Counted from the first letter of the stretch, positions 1-10,329 are shown. The stretch is DNA of 64,000 nucleotides from Pseudoalteromonas piscicida (GCF_002208135.1 NZ_CP021646.1:3680501-3744500), one strand, 5' to 3'. Made by a program: numbers and translations. The notes: generated by a model from the sequence alone, not told the origin.

Positions 1-561
1 CTCACCAGTACCATCTGTTTCAGTGCCGACAACTTTAGTCACTGTGTGACCGTGTTCTTCCACTTCTTCAGTGATCGGTGTTGGCAAGCCTTGTAACTCT
101 TGTAGTACGTGAGGCATACCCACCAATGGGAAAACAACGTTGTTTACACCAAATGGGCGGGACTCATCTTTATAGAATGACTTCAAGTAAGTATAGATGT
201 AGTCCGGAGACTTAACACGAGAGATAAGTGTTAAGTCTGGTGGCGCTGCACCAAACCATTTTGCTGCATCATCTTTAGCCATAGAGTTTTTAATATGGCT
301 ACCTACTTTTGAACCATCGAAAATAAGCGTTTCTTGACCAATTTCAGTTGGGATACCGATGTCACTGAAAGTACGCTCATAACGCTGATATTGCATTTGG
401 TGACAGCCAAGGCAGTAGTTCATAAATAACTTAGCGCCACGCTGTAGAGATGCTTTATCAGTTAAGTCATTATTTGCTTCCATCAAAGGTACTGATGGGC
501 CCGCTGCCATCGATAACGTTGGCAACAATGCGAATAAACCGATTACTAGCTTTTTCATCAT
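1..561 (-). CDS. petC: Cytochrome c1 (partial, 3' end beyond window)
   Basis: Membrane-anchored c-type cytochrome of the bc1 complex, which passes electrons from the Rieske protein to soluble cytochrome c in the periplasm. The N-terminus is a signal peptide (MMKKLVIGLFALLPTLSMA), followed after about 30 residues by a haem-binding CLGCH motif. The rest matches the c1 family up to the window edge, so the C-terminal anchor is not seen. Two adjacent ATG codons (561 and 558) can start it. The first overlaps the petB stop as ATGA, which implies translational coupling. It is the last gene of petABC. Confidence 0.93.
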   Translation of the reverse strand, partial: MMKKLVIGLFALLPTLSMAAGPSVPLMEANNDLTDKASLQRGAKLFMNYCLGCHQMQYQRYERTFSDIGIPTEIGQETLIFDGSKVGSHIKNSMAKDDAAKWFGAAPPDLTLISRVKSPDYIYTYLKSFYKDESRPFGVNNVVFPLVGMPHVLQELQGLPTPITEEVEEHGHTVTKVVGTETDGTGE

Positions 562-1859
562 TTCGTCAACCTCGTTGGTAGTGGCTTCGTCTTCTCGTTT
601 TTACTGTAGAAGAATAGCAACACGAAGAACATAAAATAAGTTACTGTCGTGATTTGCGACAATAGCGTTTTAAAGTCAGTTTGTGGCGTTGCACCAATCC
701 AACCAAGGATAACGAAAGTGACAACAAACTGAGCAATGTTCAACTTATGGAAACCACAACGGTAGCGAATTGAACGAACCGAACCACGATCAATCCAAGG
801 TAGTAGAGCCAATACTACGATTGAAGCGCCCATTGCTAGTACACCAATCAACTTATCAGGAATAGCACGAAGGATCGCGTAGAATGGCGTAAAGTACCAA
901 ACTGGGAAAATGTGCGCTGGCGTTTTAAGCGGGTTTGCAGCTTCAAAGTTTGGCGCTTCAAGGAAGAAACCGTTCATTTCTGGTGCAAAGAAAACAATTG
1001 CGCAGAAGAAAATTAAGAAGCCAGCAACACCTAAAACATCTTTTACTGTGTAGTAAGGGTGGAATGGAATTGCATCCACAATATCTTTTTTATCAGTGTA
1101 GTATTCATGGAATTTAAACTTAGGTTTGTCTTCCTCAGCTACAGAGCCTTTCTTGCGCTTGATCTCAACACCGTCAGGGTTGTTTGAGCCCACTTCGTGC
1201 AGTGCAACAATGTGAAGGAACACTAAGATAACCAGTACTAGTGGTAGTGCAATAACGTGTAGTGCAAAGAAACGGTTAAGCGTTGCACCAGAAATAACGT
1301 AGTCACCACGGATCCACAGCGTTAAGTCATCACCAATTACAGGGATTGCACCGAATAATGAAATGATTACCTGAGCACCCCAGAAAGACATCTGACCCCA
1401 TGGTAATAAGTAACCCATGAAAGCTTCAGCCATTAGCGCTAGGAAGATAAACATACCGAACAACCACAGTAATTCACGTGGCTTTTGATAAGAACCGTAG
1501 ATCATACCGCGGAACATGTGAAGATAGACCACGATAAAGAATGCGGATGCGCCGGTAGAGTGTAGGTATCGCAATAACCAACCATATTCAACATCACGCA
1601 TGATGTATTCTACTGATGCAAATGCACCTTCAGCAGAAGGTACAAAGTTCATGGTTAGCCAGATACCCGTTACAATCTGGTTTACCAGTACTAGAATGGC
1701 GAGTGAACCAAACAAGTACCAGAAGTTAAAGTTTTTTGGCGCTGGGTATTGAGCAATGTGCATATTCCAGACGCGAGTCATCGGAATACGAGCATCGATC
1801 CAATCAACAACTTTGCCCACGACGCCCGTATTTGCTGCTTTATCTACATTAACAGACAT
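558..1859 (-). CDS. petB: Cytochrome b of the bc1 complex
   Basis: Membrane subunit of ubiquinol:cytochrome c oxidoreductase, carrying both b haems and the quinol sites. At 433 residues it is full length, with eight or so hydrophobic helices. Four haem-ligand histidines are visible as two pairs: H100 and H114, H201 and H216. The quinol-oxidation-site motif reads PVWYF rather than the mitochondrial PEWY, a variant usual in beta- and gammaproteobacteria. Its start codon lies directly at the petA stop (shared base 1859), and its end overlaps petC, so the three genes form one transcription unit. Confidence 0.97.
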   Translation of the reverse strand: MSVNVDKAANTGVVGKVVDWIDARIPMTRVWNMHIAQYPAPKNFNFWYLFGSLAILVLVNQIVTGIWLTMNFVPSAEGAFASVEYIMRDVEYGWLLRYLHSTGASAFFIVVYLHMFRGMIYGSYQKPRELLWLFGMFIFLALMAEAFMGYLLPWGQMSFWGAQVIISLFGAIPVIGDDLTLWIRGDYVISGATLNRFFALHVIALPLVLVILVFLHIVALHEVGSNNPDGVEIKRKKGSVAEEDKPKFKFHEYYTDKKDIVDAIPFHPYYTVKDVLGVAGFLIFFCAIVFFAPEMNGFFLEAPNFEAANPLKTPAHIFPVWYFTPFYAILRAIPDKLIGVLAMGASIVVLALLPWIDRGSVRSIRYRCGFHKLNIAQFVVTFVILGWIGATPQTDFKTLLSQITTVTYFMFFVLLFFYSKNEKTKPLPTRLTK

Positions 1860-2449
1860 TATGCAACCCCTTCTTCTTCACCTACCAAAATGGTAGTGTC
1901 GTCAATAAAGGTATACGGAGGGATCTCTAAGTTTAGAGGTGCAGGTACGTTTTGGAATACGCGCCCCGCCATATCAAACTTCGAACCATGACAAGGACAG
2001 AAGAAACCACTATCAGTGCCTTCTACTTTTTCACCAAAGCTTCCATTGAGGAAAGACGGTGAACATCCCAAGTGAGTACAAATCCCAACCGCTACGAAGA
2101 TTTCAGGTCGTTGAGAACGGTAATCGTTCTGGGCCGACGCCAACTGCTGTGGCTCTTCTGAGTTAGGATCACGAAGTTTGTCTTCGTGTTGCTTCATTTG
2201 TTCTAGCATTTTTGGTGTACGATTAACAATCCAAACTGGTTTGCCTCGCCACTCAACACGAATAAGTTGTCCAGACTCAAGTTTGCTGATATCTACTTCT
2301 ACAGGCGCACCTGCAGATTTAGCTCGCTCACTTGGATTCCAGGACGCAATAAAAGGAACAGCAGCTCCAACCGCACCAACGCCACCTACAACAGAGGTAG
2401 CGATAGTTAAAAAGCGACGTCGGCTGTTGTCTACAGGCGCATTGCTCAT
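1859..2449 (-). CDS. petA: Ubiquinol-cytochrome c reductase Rieske iron-sulfur subunit
   Basis: Rieske [2Fe-2S] protein of the bc1 complex, which takes the first electron from quinol at the outer face of the inner membrane. It has a twin-arginine signal (SRRRFLT near residue 9) leading into a single membrane anchor, with soluble domain after about residue 45. Cluster motifs are CTHLGC (C124, H126; C129 for the disulfide) and CPCHGS (C151, H154; C153 for the disulfide). At 196 residues it has normal length. It is the first gene of petABC, with a GGAGA ribosome-binding site just upstream of the ATG. Confidence 0.97.
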   Translation of the reverse strand: MSNAPVDNSRRRFLTIATSVVGGVGAVGAAVPFIASWNPSERAKSAGAPVEVDISKLESGQLIRVEWRGKPVWIVNRTPKMLEQMKQHEDKLRDPNSEEPQQLASAQNDYRSQRPEIFVAVGICTHLGCSPSFLNGSFGEKVEGTDSGFFCPCHGSKFDMAGRVFQNVPAPLNLEIPPYTFIDDTTILVGEEEGVA

Positions 2450-2911
2450 CCACTTATCTCCACTTGATTCCCAACACTTGCTATATTGAGAACATCAGTT
2501 ACAGCAGGTTAATTTAAGAAATTACAAAATAGACGCGATCATAAATAAATACCTTGATTAAAACAAGGTTATTCCAGATCCATGCCCGAATAAACCCGCA
2601 GAAAATCATCTATGATTACTTCGAGCATGAAACCGAGTATTTATGATATCGCATCTGACACAACAATATACTGACTAAGATCAACCCCTCGACTAAGGAT
2701 ACGCACCAAATCGCGTGACTGGATCTCAGGTCTTTCTACTTGCTTCGCCAATTGTAGCAAAAAAAACCGCCAAGTTACCGCTCGAATTGCACTAATTATT
2801 ATATTTATTGAACTTTTTTAACTCGACGCGATATTTTTGAGCAAATAAGCAGGACAAAACGATTTAGATAGCCCGTAAATACGAGAGATTACTGTACATA
2901 GGAAATGCTAA
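2450..2911. other. Intergenic region upstream of petA
   Basis: About 460 bases without a credible gene. It must carry the petABC promoter, read leftward, but I could not pick convincing -35/-10 boxes. A short inverted repeat (ACCTTG, 7-base loop, CAAGGT) lies at 2551-2569, within 100-120 bases of the petA start, and could be a hairpin in the leader. The rest, between about 2600 and 2900, shows nothing I can interpret. Confidence 0.6.
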
Positions 2912-2915
2912 AAAC

Positions 2916-2945
2916 AAAAAACCCAGCATAAGCTGGGTTTTTGAA
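2916..2945 (-). terminator. Rho-independent terminator of rplM-rpsI
   Basis: On the minus strand an AACCCAGC stem with complementary GCTGGGTT is followed by a T-rich tail (TTTTTTGTTTTT). It sits about 20-50 bases after the rpsI stop, as expected for the end of the ribosomal protein operon. Confidence 0.85.
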
Positions 2946-2963
2946 TTCTTGAAACGTAATAAA

Positions 2964-3353
2964 TTAACGCTTAGAGAACTGTGTCTTCTTACGTGCTTTC
3001 TTAAGACCCACTTTCTTACGCTCAACTTTACGAGCATCGCGAGTAACAAAGCCAGCTTTACGTAGAGTTGGACGTAGTGACTCGTCAAACTCCATTAGTG
3101 CACGTGTGATACCGTGACGGATAGCACCCGCTTGACCAGTTGTACCACCACCTGCAACAGTGATGTATAGGTCAAACTTTTCTGTCATTTCAACTAGCTC
3201 TAAAGGCTGACGAACAACCATGCGAGAAGTTTCACGACCGAAGAACTCTTCTAAAGAGCGCTTATTGATTACGATGTTGCCAGTGCCTGGGCGTAGGAAT
3301 ACGCGAGCACTTGAACTTTTACGACGACCTGTACCGTAGTATTGATTTGCCAT
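2964..3353 (-). CDS. rpsI: 30S ribosomal protein S9
   Basis: Small-subunit ribosomal protein whose basic C-terminal tail reaches the P-site tRNA. The 129-residue product begins [18 protein letters not shown] and ends in the typical basic tail with terminal SKR. It follows rplM after 11 bases, the usual rplM-rpsI operon, and is followed by a clear terminator. Confidence 0.98.
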   Translation of the reverse strand: MANQYYGTGRRKSSSARVFLRPGTGNIVINKRSLEEFFGRETSRMVVRQPLELVEMTEKFDLYITVAGGGTTGQAGAIRHGITRALMEFDESLRPTLRKAGFVTRDARKVERKKVGLKKARKKTQFSKR

Positions 3354-3364
3354 GATAGTGCTCC

Positions 3365-3793
3365 TTAAATGTCTAGAACCTGAGGCTGCTGTGCAGCGTG
3401 GTTGTGCTCGTTACCAGCGTAAACTTTAAGTTTACGGAACATTTCACGACCTAGAGGACCGCGAGGTAACATGCCTTTAACCGCTTTCTCAATGATCATT
3501 TCAGGCTTTTTAGCTTGAAGTTTCTCAAAGTTGATAGACTTAAGGCCACCTGGGTAACCAGAGTGAGCATAATACATTTTGTCCTGAGCTTTGTTACCAG
3601 TTACAGTAACTTTCTCAGCGTTGATTACGATGATGTAGTCACCAGTGTCAACGTGTGGAGTATACTCAGCTTTGTGCTTACCGCGAAGGCGACGAGCGAT
3701 TTCAGTAGCGATGCGACCTAAAGTTTTACCTTCAGCGTCAACTACGTACCAGTCACGTTTTACAGTTTCTGGTTTAGCAACAAACGTTTTCAT
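3365..3793 (-). CDS. rplM: 50S ribosomal protein L13
   Basis: Early-assembly large-subunit ribosomal protein of 142 residues, the standard length. Recognisable stretches are the [20 protein letters not shown] start, [17 protein letters not shown], and [20 protein letters not shown]. It is the first gene of rplM-rpsI. A promoter is visible about 150 bases upstream, leaving a leader long enough for feedback control. Confidence 0.98.
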   Translation of the reverse strand: MKTFVAKPETVKRDWYVVDAEGKTLGRIATEIARRLRGKHKAEYTPHVDTGDYIIVINAEKVTVTGNKAQDKMYYAHSGYPGGLKSINFEKLQAKKPEMIIEKAVKGMLPRGPLGREMFRKLKVYAGNEHNHAAQQPQVLDI

Positions 3794-4146
3794 TATAAAA
3801 ATCCAAAGTTTTCAATTTTAAAACCACAGGCAGTCCTTGGACTACCGCTCTACTTGTATTTGCTTTAACCCCTTCGAGTTGAAGACTTTTATGCCGCTCA
3901 AGTCAGTGGCTAAGCCGACGAGGGCAATAGAACGCAACGTGGCAGGCCGCGGATTATAGCAAGCCTTCTGGGTGAAAACCAGCGCTTGGTGCTTTTTTCT
4001 ACAAGAAAATCTGAAGAATTTCGAAAAAAATCGAAAAGGCAAAAAATCCAGCGAAACGATGACGTGTGCGTGACAAGGACTCGTTCTAATACGATGTTTA
4101 CAAACACCAACACCGAACAAGTCCTTTTAACAAAAAGCAATTGCCG
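3794..4146. other. rplM promoter and leader region
   Basis: Gene-free 350 bases between rplM and zapE, both transcribed leftward. It holds the rplM promoter (listed separately) and a leader of roughly 150 bases. Short reading frames here have no family resemblance. The part between 4000 and 4146 is A/T-rich and otherwise featureless to my eye. Confidence 0.6.
3953..3981 (-). promoter_or_regulatory. Probable rplM-rpsI promoter
   Basis: On the minus strand a perfect TATAAT -10 box (3953-3958), preceded by TTGC, has a weak TGGTTT element 17 bases upstream. The bases just downstream are CCGCGGCC, a GC-rich discriminator as found in stringently controlled ribosomal promoters. The predicted start lies about 150 bases before the rplM ATG. 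Confidence 0.6.
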
Positions 4147-5235
4147 TTAGGCTAAATGCTCTTTTGCTAAATATTCATGGGACTGCATTTCTTGCAAGCG
4201 ACTGATGCAGCGTTTGAACTCAAAATTCAATGTACCTTCGGTATAAAGTTCAGTAATAGGCGCCGCAGCCGAGATGATAAGCGTTACATTGCGCTCATAA
4301 AACTCATCGACAAGCGCAATAAAGCGTCTCGCAGCATCATCGTTTTGCTGACCCATTTGCTTCACATTAGATAGAATCACCGTATTATATAAGCGACTGA
4401 TTTCCATGTAATCCACTTGCGAACGAGCGGTTTCACACAGTGCAGGGAAATCAAACATAACAATACAGTCAGACACCATTCGAGTTTGGATCATCCGACC
4501 TTCAATCTCAATCGCTTGTCCGGCTTTACCCGGCTCTGGAGAGAGTTTGTTAAAATAGTCGAATAAGTTTTCATCTGCTTGTTTATCAAGTGGGCTGTGA
4601 AAAATTTCCGCTTGCTCCAACGTACGCAAACGATAGTCAATACCCGAGTCCACATTAACAACCTCAGTATTAGCCTTTACTAATTCAATGGCGGGTAAGA
4701 ATCGCGCACGCTGTAGACCATTTTTATACAAGTCATCTGGCACAATATTTGATGTGGCAACCAACACGATACCGCGCGCGAACAACGCTTGCATCAATCC
4801 ACCTAGCAACATGGCATCAGTGATGTCTTGAACGAAAAATTCATCAAAGCAGATGATGTCGGTTTCAGATTTGAACGTGTCAGCGATGCTTTCCAGAGGG
4901 TTTTTCACTTCATTAAGCTTTTTTAGCTCTGCGTGAACACGATGCATAAAGCGGTGAAAATGCACCCGCATTTTACGCTCCGTCGGCAACGCATCATAGA
5001 AAGTATCAACTAGATAAGTTTTACCACGCCCTACTCCGCCCCAAAAGTATAACCCTTTCACTTTTGGCGGCTCAGCTTTACCAAACAAGCGCGAGAAGAA
5101 GTTTTGTTTGACTGGCGGCTGATTGATAAGGTCGTCATACAGTCGCTGTAAATGCTTTACTGCATTTTCTTGCGCGCTGTCATATTGAAAATCATCACGT
5201 TCTAGATCTTGCTGATATTTTTCCCAAGGCGTCAT
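4147..5235 (-). CDS. zapE: Cell division ATPase ZapE (AFG1-like)
   Basis: AFG1/LACE1-type AAA-like ATPase; in Escherichia coli ZapE associates with the Z-ring and constriction. The 362-residue product has the P-loop GGVGRGKT at residues 66-73 and Walker B CFDEF with D131/E132. A sensor-like ATSN motif follows (about residue 160). It starts MTPWEKYQQDLERDDF, typical of the family. It is divergent from zapG, the E. coli arrangement beside rplM-rpsI and degQ-degS. Confidence 0.94.
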   Translation of the reverse strand: MTPWEKYQQDLERDDFQYDSAQENAVKHLQRLYDDLINQPPVKQNFFSRLFGKAEPPKVKGLYFWGGVGRGKTYLVDTFYDALPTERKMRVHFHRFMHRVHAELKKLNEVKNPLESIADTFKSETDIICFDEFFVQDITDAMLLGGLMQALFARGIVLVATSNIVPDDLYKNGLQRARFLPAIELVKANTEVVNVDSGIDYRLRTLEQAEIFHSPLDKQADENLFDYFNKLSPEPGKAGQAIEIEGRMIQTRMVSDCIVMFDFPALCETARSQVDYMEISRLYNTVILSNVKQMGQQNDDAARRFIALVDEFYERNVTLIISAAAPITELYTEGTLNFEFKRCISRLQEMQSHEYLAKEHLA

Positions 5236-5358
5236 CGACTTAAATATTTTTTTACGATTTGTTTGTAGGTTATATTAACACGACTGTATTCACAGCGTAT
5301 ATTGAACTCTAACAGAGTTTTAATTTTATTTGCCGTTGAGGCACACAGGGAGAAACCT

Positions 5359-5814
5359 ATGACTACCGTTACTTGGCTTGGATTACTGATCATTGTTGCC
5401 ATTGCTGCATTCTTTTTAGGTGGCTTTGTAACGAAAAAGCAGTTCAAACACGACGAACTGGAAGTTCAAGCACAACAAGCTAAACACGACCTTGAGCAAT
5501 ATCGTCAAGACGTATCAGATCACCTTACTAGCACCAAAAAGCTAGTAAATAAAATGCAGGATAGCTATCAGCAACTGCTTACCCATGTGGAAGAAACCAA
5601 TCAGCTACTCACACAAGATCGCCCATCTCATCCTGCTGATCCTTTTTTCTCGAAAGAAACCACAGAACAACTACAAGCTTCTCTTCAAGCACGTCCAGAG
5701 AGAAGACGTAAACAAGACCCAAGTTTTGAAGTACCACCAAGTGACTATGCCGAAGGTGAAACTGGGTTATTTTCTGGGCAAAAAAAAGAAAGTGAGCAAA
5801 TTAAAGCCTCTTGA
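5359..5814 (+). CDS. zapG: ZapG / YhcB family inner-membrane division protein (DUF1043)
   Basis: Small protein of 151 residues with one N-terminal membrane helix (about residues 5-22, ending GGFVTKK) followed by a cytoplasmic coiled coil (about 25-80) and a polar disordered tail. This is the YhcB/ZapG layout; E. coli YhcB links the division and elongation machineries. I chose the ATG at 5359 because an AGGGAG site precedes it by 7 bases and the protein then begins with its membrane helix; an upstream in-frame start at 5302 is unlikely. Confidence 0.88.
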   Translation: MTTVTWLGLLIIVAIAAFFLGGFVTKKQFKHDELEVQAQQAKHDLEQYRQDVSDHLTSTKKLVNKMQDSYQQLLTHVEETNQLLTQDRPSHPADPFFSKETTEQLQASLQARPERRRKQDPSFEVPPSDYAEGETGLFSGQKKESEQIKAS

Positions 5815-6193
5815 TGAAACTTTTTGTTGACCCCATAGTCTTTAAAAGAAGTTATTGATTCTAGGGCCTATTGATCTTTCGAGTTTGCTTTTGCAGCAGT
5901 TTGATTGGTATTTATACAAGGCAGAGCCTGTGTAGCATAGTTTTTCTATGTAAGTCAGGCGATAACACAGTAGAAATGCCAATCAAGCGCTGCCCTTTGG
6001 GTTTTCCTGAGTGCGCTTTGTTCATTGTTGCTCAACTTTTGCTTAGATTACTAGGCGGTAAGTCGAGCGCCGCGACCAAAGCCCACTCAGGGGAACAAAA
6101 GTCAAACAGCAAAGGTCAACAGGCCCTAATAAGAGGCTAATTATCAGCCTCTTATGACTTATATTAACGCTAATAGCGGAGTACTTCACGACT
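5815..6193. other. Intergenic region zapG-degQ, mostly a structured repeat
   Basis: About 380 bases, of which 267 are occupied by the structured inverted-repeat element described separately. The degQ promoter must lie in the last 65 bases or inside the element. A short hairpin, AGAGGCT with AGCCTCT mirrored around TAATTATC (6132-6155), lies between the element and degQ. Confidence 0.6.
5862..6128. repeat. 267-bp MITE-like element with nested hairpins
   Basis: Ends are inverted repeats: AGGGCCTATTGATCTTT (5863-5879) against the reverse complement of 6111-6127, 15 of 17 matching and extending to about 31 bases with mismatches. TA occurs at both outer edges, as for Tc1/IS630-type targets. Inside are an inverted repeat TTGATTGGTATTT (5901-5913) with 5974-5986, an inner stem GCCTG/CAGGC plus CATAG/CTATG (5926-5960), and a 15-base stem CCTGAGTGCGCTTTG (6006-6020) with 6077-6091 (one mismatch). 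No credible reading frame. Probably a non-autonomous mobile repeat; copy number not checkable here. Confidence 0.75.
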
Positions 6194-7546
6194 ATGAAAT
6201 TTAAACTATCTTTGTTATCGGCCGCTTTACTTTCTTCTAGCTTATTGCTGTTACCGCAGCAAAGCATGGCCAAACTTCCTGTTGCCGTAGACGGTCAACA
6301 ATTACCAACACTAGCGCCGATGCTGGAAAAGGTAGCCCCCGGCGTTGTTAGTATCCAAGTAAAAGGCGCCAAAGAAGTGCGTCGCCGCGTCGACCCATTC
6401 GACTTTTTCTTTGGACAACCGCAACCTCGTAGCCAAAAACGCCCCTTTAGTGGTTTGGGCTCAGGTGTAATCATCGATGCAGATAAAGGCTATGTCGTTA
6501 CAAACAATCACGTTATTGATGATGCAGACGAAATGCTCGTCACCTTAAAGGATGGCAGAGAGTTTGAGGCTAAATTAATCGGTAGCGACGCCGAATCTGA
6601 TATTGCATTACTACAAATCGACGGCGAAGACCTAACAGAAATCAAGCTAGCTAATTCAGACAAGTTAAGAGTGGGTGATTTTTCTGTTGCTATTGGTAAC
6701 CCATTTGGTTTAAGTCATACAGTCACCTCAGGAATAATCAGTGCGCTAGGTCGTAGCGGCTTAAATATAGAAGGCTATGAAGATTTTATCCAAACAGATG
6801 CGGCAATCAACCAAGGTAACTCAGGTGGTGCACTAGTTAACCTAAATGGTGAGCTCATTGGTATCAACACCGCTATTTTAGGCGCCTCAGGTGGTAATGT
6901 GGGCATCGGTTTTGCTATTCCGTCAAACATGATGAAAAACCTAGTGGATCAAATTGTTGAGTACGGAGAAGTTCGTCGCGGTTCATTAGGTATTTTGGGT
7001 CGTACCTTAGACGCAGGCCTTGCCAAAGCACAAGGCTTTGATGTTAAGCGCGGTGCTTATGTCATGCGCGTAGTGGAAGATTCAGCAGCAGATAAAGCGG
7101 GCCTGAAAGCTAATGATGTCATTGTTAGCCTAAACGGCGACGATATTGAGAGCTTCAATGAACTCCATGGTAAAGTGGCTACAATGGGTGAGGGTCGTGA
7201 AGTTAGGCTTGGTGTCTACCGTGATGGCAAAACCAAGTTTATCGACGTAGAGCTTGGTGGTAAGCAAGAAGAACAGGCGAATGCAGAGGATGTACATCCA
7301 AACCTACGAGGCGCGGTACTAGAGAGTGGCGAGCGCAACGGCAACGAAGGTGTCGTCATTACCTCAGTAGAGCCCCGCTCACCAGCGGCACGTGTTGGCC
7401 TTGAAGAAGGTGATGTGATCATGCAAGTGAATCGTAAACGTGTCACTAGCGTCAAAGAAATGTCTAAGCTAATTAACGGTATTAAAGGCAATATCGTGCT
7501 TGGAATTAAACGTGGTCGCGAGACTGTTTTCTACCTCATTCAATAA
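6194..7546 (+). CDS. degQ: Periplasmic serine endoprotease DegQ/DegP
   Basis: HtrA-family protease that degrades misfolded periplasmic proteins. A signal peptide covers about residues 1-26 (cleavage after SMA). The trypsin-like domain shows the triad H106 (TNNHVI), D136 (ESDIALL) and S210 (QGNSGGA). Two PDZ domains follow (about 265-350 and 365-450), which separates it from single-PDZ DegS. The 450-residue length fits DegQ better than DegP, and its position before degS and after zapG repeats the E. coli order. A terminator follows. Confidence 0.95.
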   Translation: MKFKLSLLSAALLSSSLLLLPQQSMAKLPVAVDGQQLPTLAPMLEKVAPGVVSIQVKGAKEVRRRVDPFDFFFGQPQPRSQKRPFSGLGSGVIIDADKGYVVTNNHVIDDADEMLVTLKDGREFEAKLIGSDAESDIALLQIDGEDLTEIKLANSDKLRVGDFSVAIGNPFGLSHTVTSGIISALGRSGLNIEGYEDFIQTDAAINQGNSGGALVNLNGELIGINTAILGASGGNVGIGFAIPSNMMKNLVDQIVEYGEVRRGSLGILGRTLDAGLAKAQGFDVKRGAYVMRVVEDSAADKAGLKANDVIVSLNGDDIESFNELHGKVATMGEGREVRLGVYRDGKTKFIDVELGGKQEEQANAEDVHPNLRGAVLESGERNGNEGVVITSVEPRSPAARVGLEEGDVIMQVNRKRVTSVKEMSKLINGIKGNIVLGIKRGRETVFYLIQ

Positions 7547-7572
7547 CGAAATCAATAAATATTACAAATGAA

Positions 7573-7607
7573 ACACAGCGAAACTTGTCGCTGTGTTTTT
7601 TTTTGTG
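7573..7607 (+). terminator. Terminator downstream of degQ
   Basis: ACACAGCG and CGCTGTGT form an 8-bp stem with a loop of 8 bases, followed directly by a run of T. It separates degQ from degS, so degS should have its own promoter. Confidence 0.85.
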
Positions 7608-7648
7608 TCATTATTAGCAGTATTAGATAACGATAAATATAAGCTCTT

Positions 7649-8728
7649 GTGTTCAAATTAATTAAATTCATTTTTCCACCGCTACTTGCCGGACTTGGGA
7701 TCGCTTTTATCATCATTTGGTTTAATCCTGAGTTGAGGGATAATTTGCCAAAACTTGAGGCCCCACATATTCAGGCCCACCATATGAGTTTTGCTGATGC
7801 AGTAGAAAAAACGGCTCCAGCGGTCGTGACGATTTTTTCCGAGGGCTTTAGCAATCAGCCAAGATATCAGCGCCAAAGCACCGTTAGAGAGCTTGGTTCT
7901 GGTGTGATTATGAGTCGAGACGGCTACATACTAACAAACTATCATGTGGTGAATAATGCCGATCAAATCATCGTGCTTCTTCCTGACGGCCGTCAGTATA
8001 GCGATACGCAATTGATAGGCTTTGACACTATTACAGATTTAGCTTTATTAAAAATTCCAGCAGAGAATTTGCCTGTCATTCCTATCGATCATGACTACTC
8101 ACCGCGTGTCGGAGATGTGGTGCTCGCAATTGGTAACCCATTGAACATTGGACAAACCATTACTCAAGGTATTATCAGTGCAACAGGCAAACAAGCACTC
8201 ACTGAAAGCCAGTTCAATAATTTATTGCAGATGGATGCGGCAATTAATGTTGGTAACTCAGGTGGGGCCGTTGTCAATTCTAATGGCGCGCTAGTTGGCA
8301 TTACCTCGGCACAGTTTCGCACGCGTTTGAATATTGATATCCAAGGTATCTCTTTTGCGATCCCTTATGATCTTGCACTGGACGTCATGCATAAGCTCAT
8401 TATGGATGGCCGAGTGATCAGAGGCTATCTTGGCTTTAGAGGCACACCGGTAGATAATACAGGGAAGCGCGTGAGGGATCTCTACACGCCTATTGTCGGC
8501 CTTGCTGTGAGTGAATTAGACCCGCTGGGTCCCGCATGGCAAGCTGGCATGAAAGAGCACGATATTGTGGTTAAAGTAGGTGGAGAGCCTGTGACTAATC
8601 CGCAAAGGACACTGAAGACGATTGGCAATACCGCGCCTGGTACTAAACTCGAGTTTGAAGTACTCAGAGGTGGTCAACGCCTCACTATTACAGTGGAAGT
8701 TGCTGAACTCGAAACTGGATTATATTAG
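7649..8728 (+). CDS. degS: Membrane-anchored site-1 protease DegS
   Basis: HtrA-type protease which, in E. coli, senses unfolded porins by its PDZ domain and cuts the anti-sigma factor RseA to start the sigma-E response. It has an uncleaved N-terminal membrane anchor (about residues 7-25), a protease domain with H99 (TNYHV), D130 (ITDLALL) and S204 (VGNSGGA), and a single PDZ domain (about 265-350). At 359 residues the length is normal. Translation starts at GTG. The gene lies between two terminators. Confidence 0.95.
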   Translation: MFKLIKFIFPPLLAGLGIAFIIIWFNPELRDNLPKLEAPHIQAHHMSFADAVEKTAPAVVTIFSEGFSNQPRYQRQSTVRELGSGVIMSRDGYILTNYHVVNNADQIIVLLPDGRQYSDTQLIGFDTITDLALLKIPAENLPVIPIDHDYSPRVGDVVLAIGNPLNIGQTITQGIISATGKQALTESQFNNLLQMDAAINVGNSGGAVVNSNGALVGITSAQFRTRLNIDIQGISFAIPYDLALDVMHKLIMDGRVIRGYLGFRGTPVDNTGKRVRDLYTPIVGLAVSELDPLGPAWQAGMKEHDIVVKVGGEPVTNPQRTLKTIGNTAPGTKLEFEVLRGGQRLTITVEVAELETGLY

Positions 8729-8743
8729 GCAAAAAGGTTAAGC

Positions 8744-8769
8744 AAAAAGCGTCCCAGTGGACGCTTTTT
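8744..8769. terminator. Bidirectional terminator between degS and murA
   Basis: AAAAGCGTCC and GGACGCTTTT form a 10-bp stem with a 4-base loop and have A-run/T-run flanks on both sides, so it can end the convergent degS and murA transcripts. Confidence 0.85.
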
Positions 8770-8794
8770 CGTTTTCTATTCAGAATAATTAAGC

Positions 8795-10066
<1,272 letters not shown>

Positions 10067-10324
10067 TTATTGTGGAAGAATAAATTTGCGCTCTTTTTGC
10101 CATTCATCTGGTGTGAATGCGCGGATGCTAACAGCATGCATGGTGCCGTCTTTAATAGTATCCATCAGTGGGCCATAGATCAGCTGTTCTCTTTTCAGCC
10201 TTCTTAATCCGTCAAAACACGTTCCAACAGCAATGACTTCGTAGTGACTACCGTTAGCTTTGACGATGATCTCGTCAAGCGATAGTGCATCTCTCAATAA
10301 AGTTTCGACTTGATTTGTTTCCAT
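10067..10324 (-). CDS. ibaG: BolA-family protein IbaG
   Basis: Small BolA-type protein (85 residues from the ATG at 10324), associated with glutaredoxin/Fe-S handling and acid stress in E. coli. The family signature C-F-x-G-L-R-R-L near the middle and H-A-V-S-I near residue 65 are visible. An in-frame GTG at 10333 overlaps the mlaB stop as GTGA, which would add three residues; I prefer the ATG. Position between mlaB and murA supports the assignment. Confidence 0.9.
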   Translation of the reverse strand: METNQVETLLRDALSLDEIIVKANGSHYEVIAVGTCFDGLRRLKREQLIYGPLMDTIKDGTMHAVSIRAFTPDEWQKERKFILPQ

Positions 10325-10329
10325 TAGAC

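Noticed and set aside
2864..3088. 74-codon frame overlapping rpsI
   Set aside because: Out-of-frame shadow of the conserved S9 gene.
5871..6140. 89-codon plus-strand frame between zapG and degQ
   Set aside because: Lies almost wholly in the structured inverted-repeat element and has no protein character.
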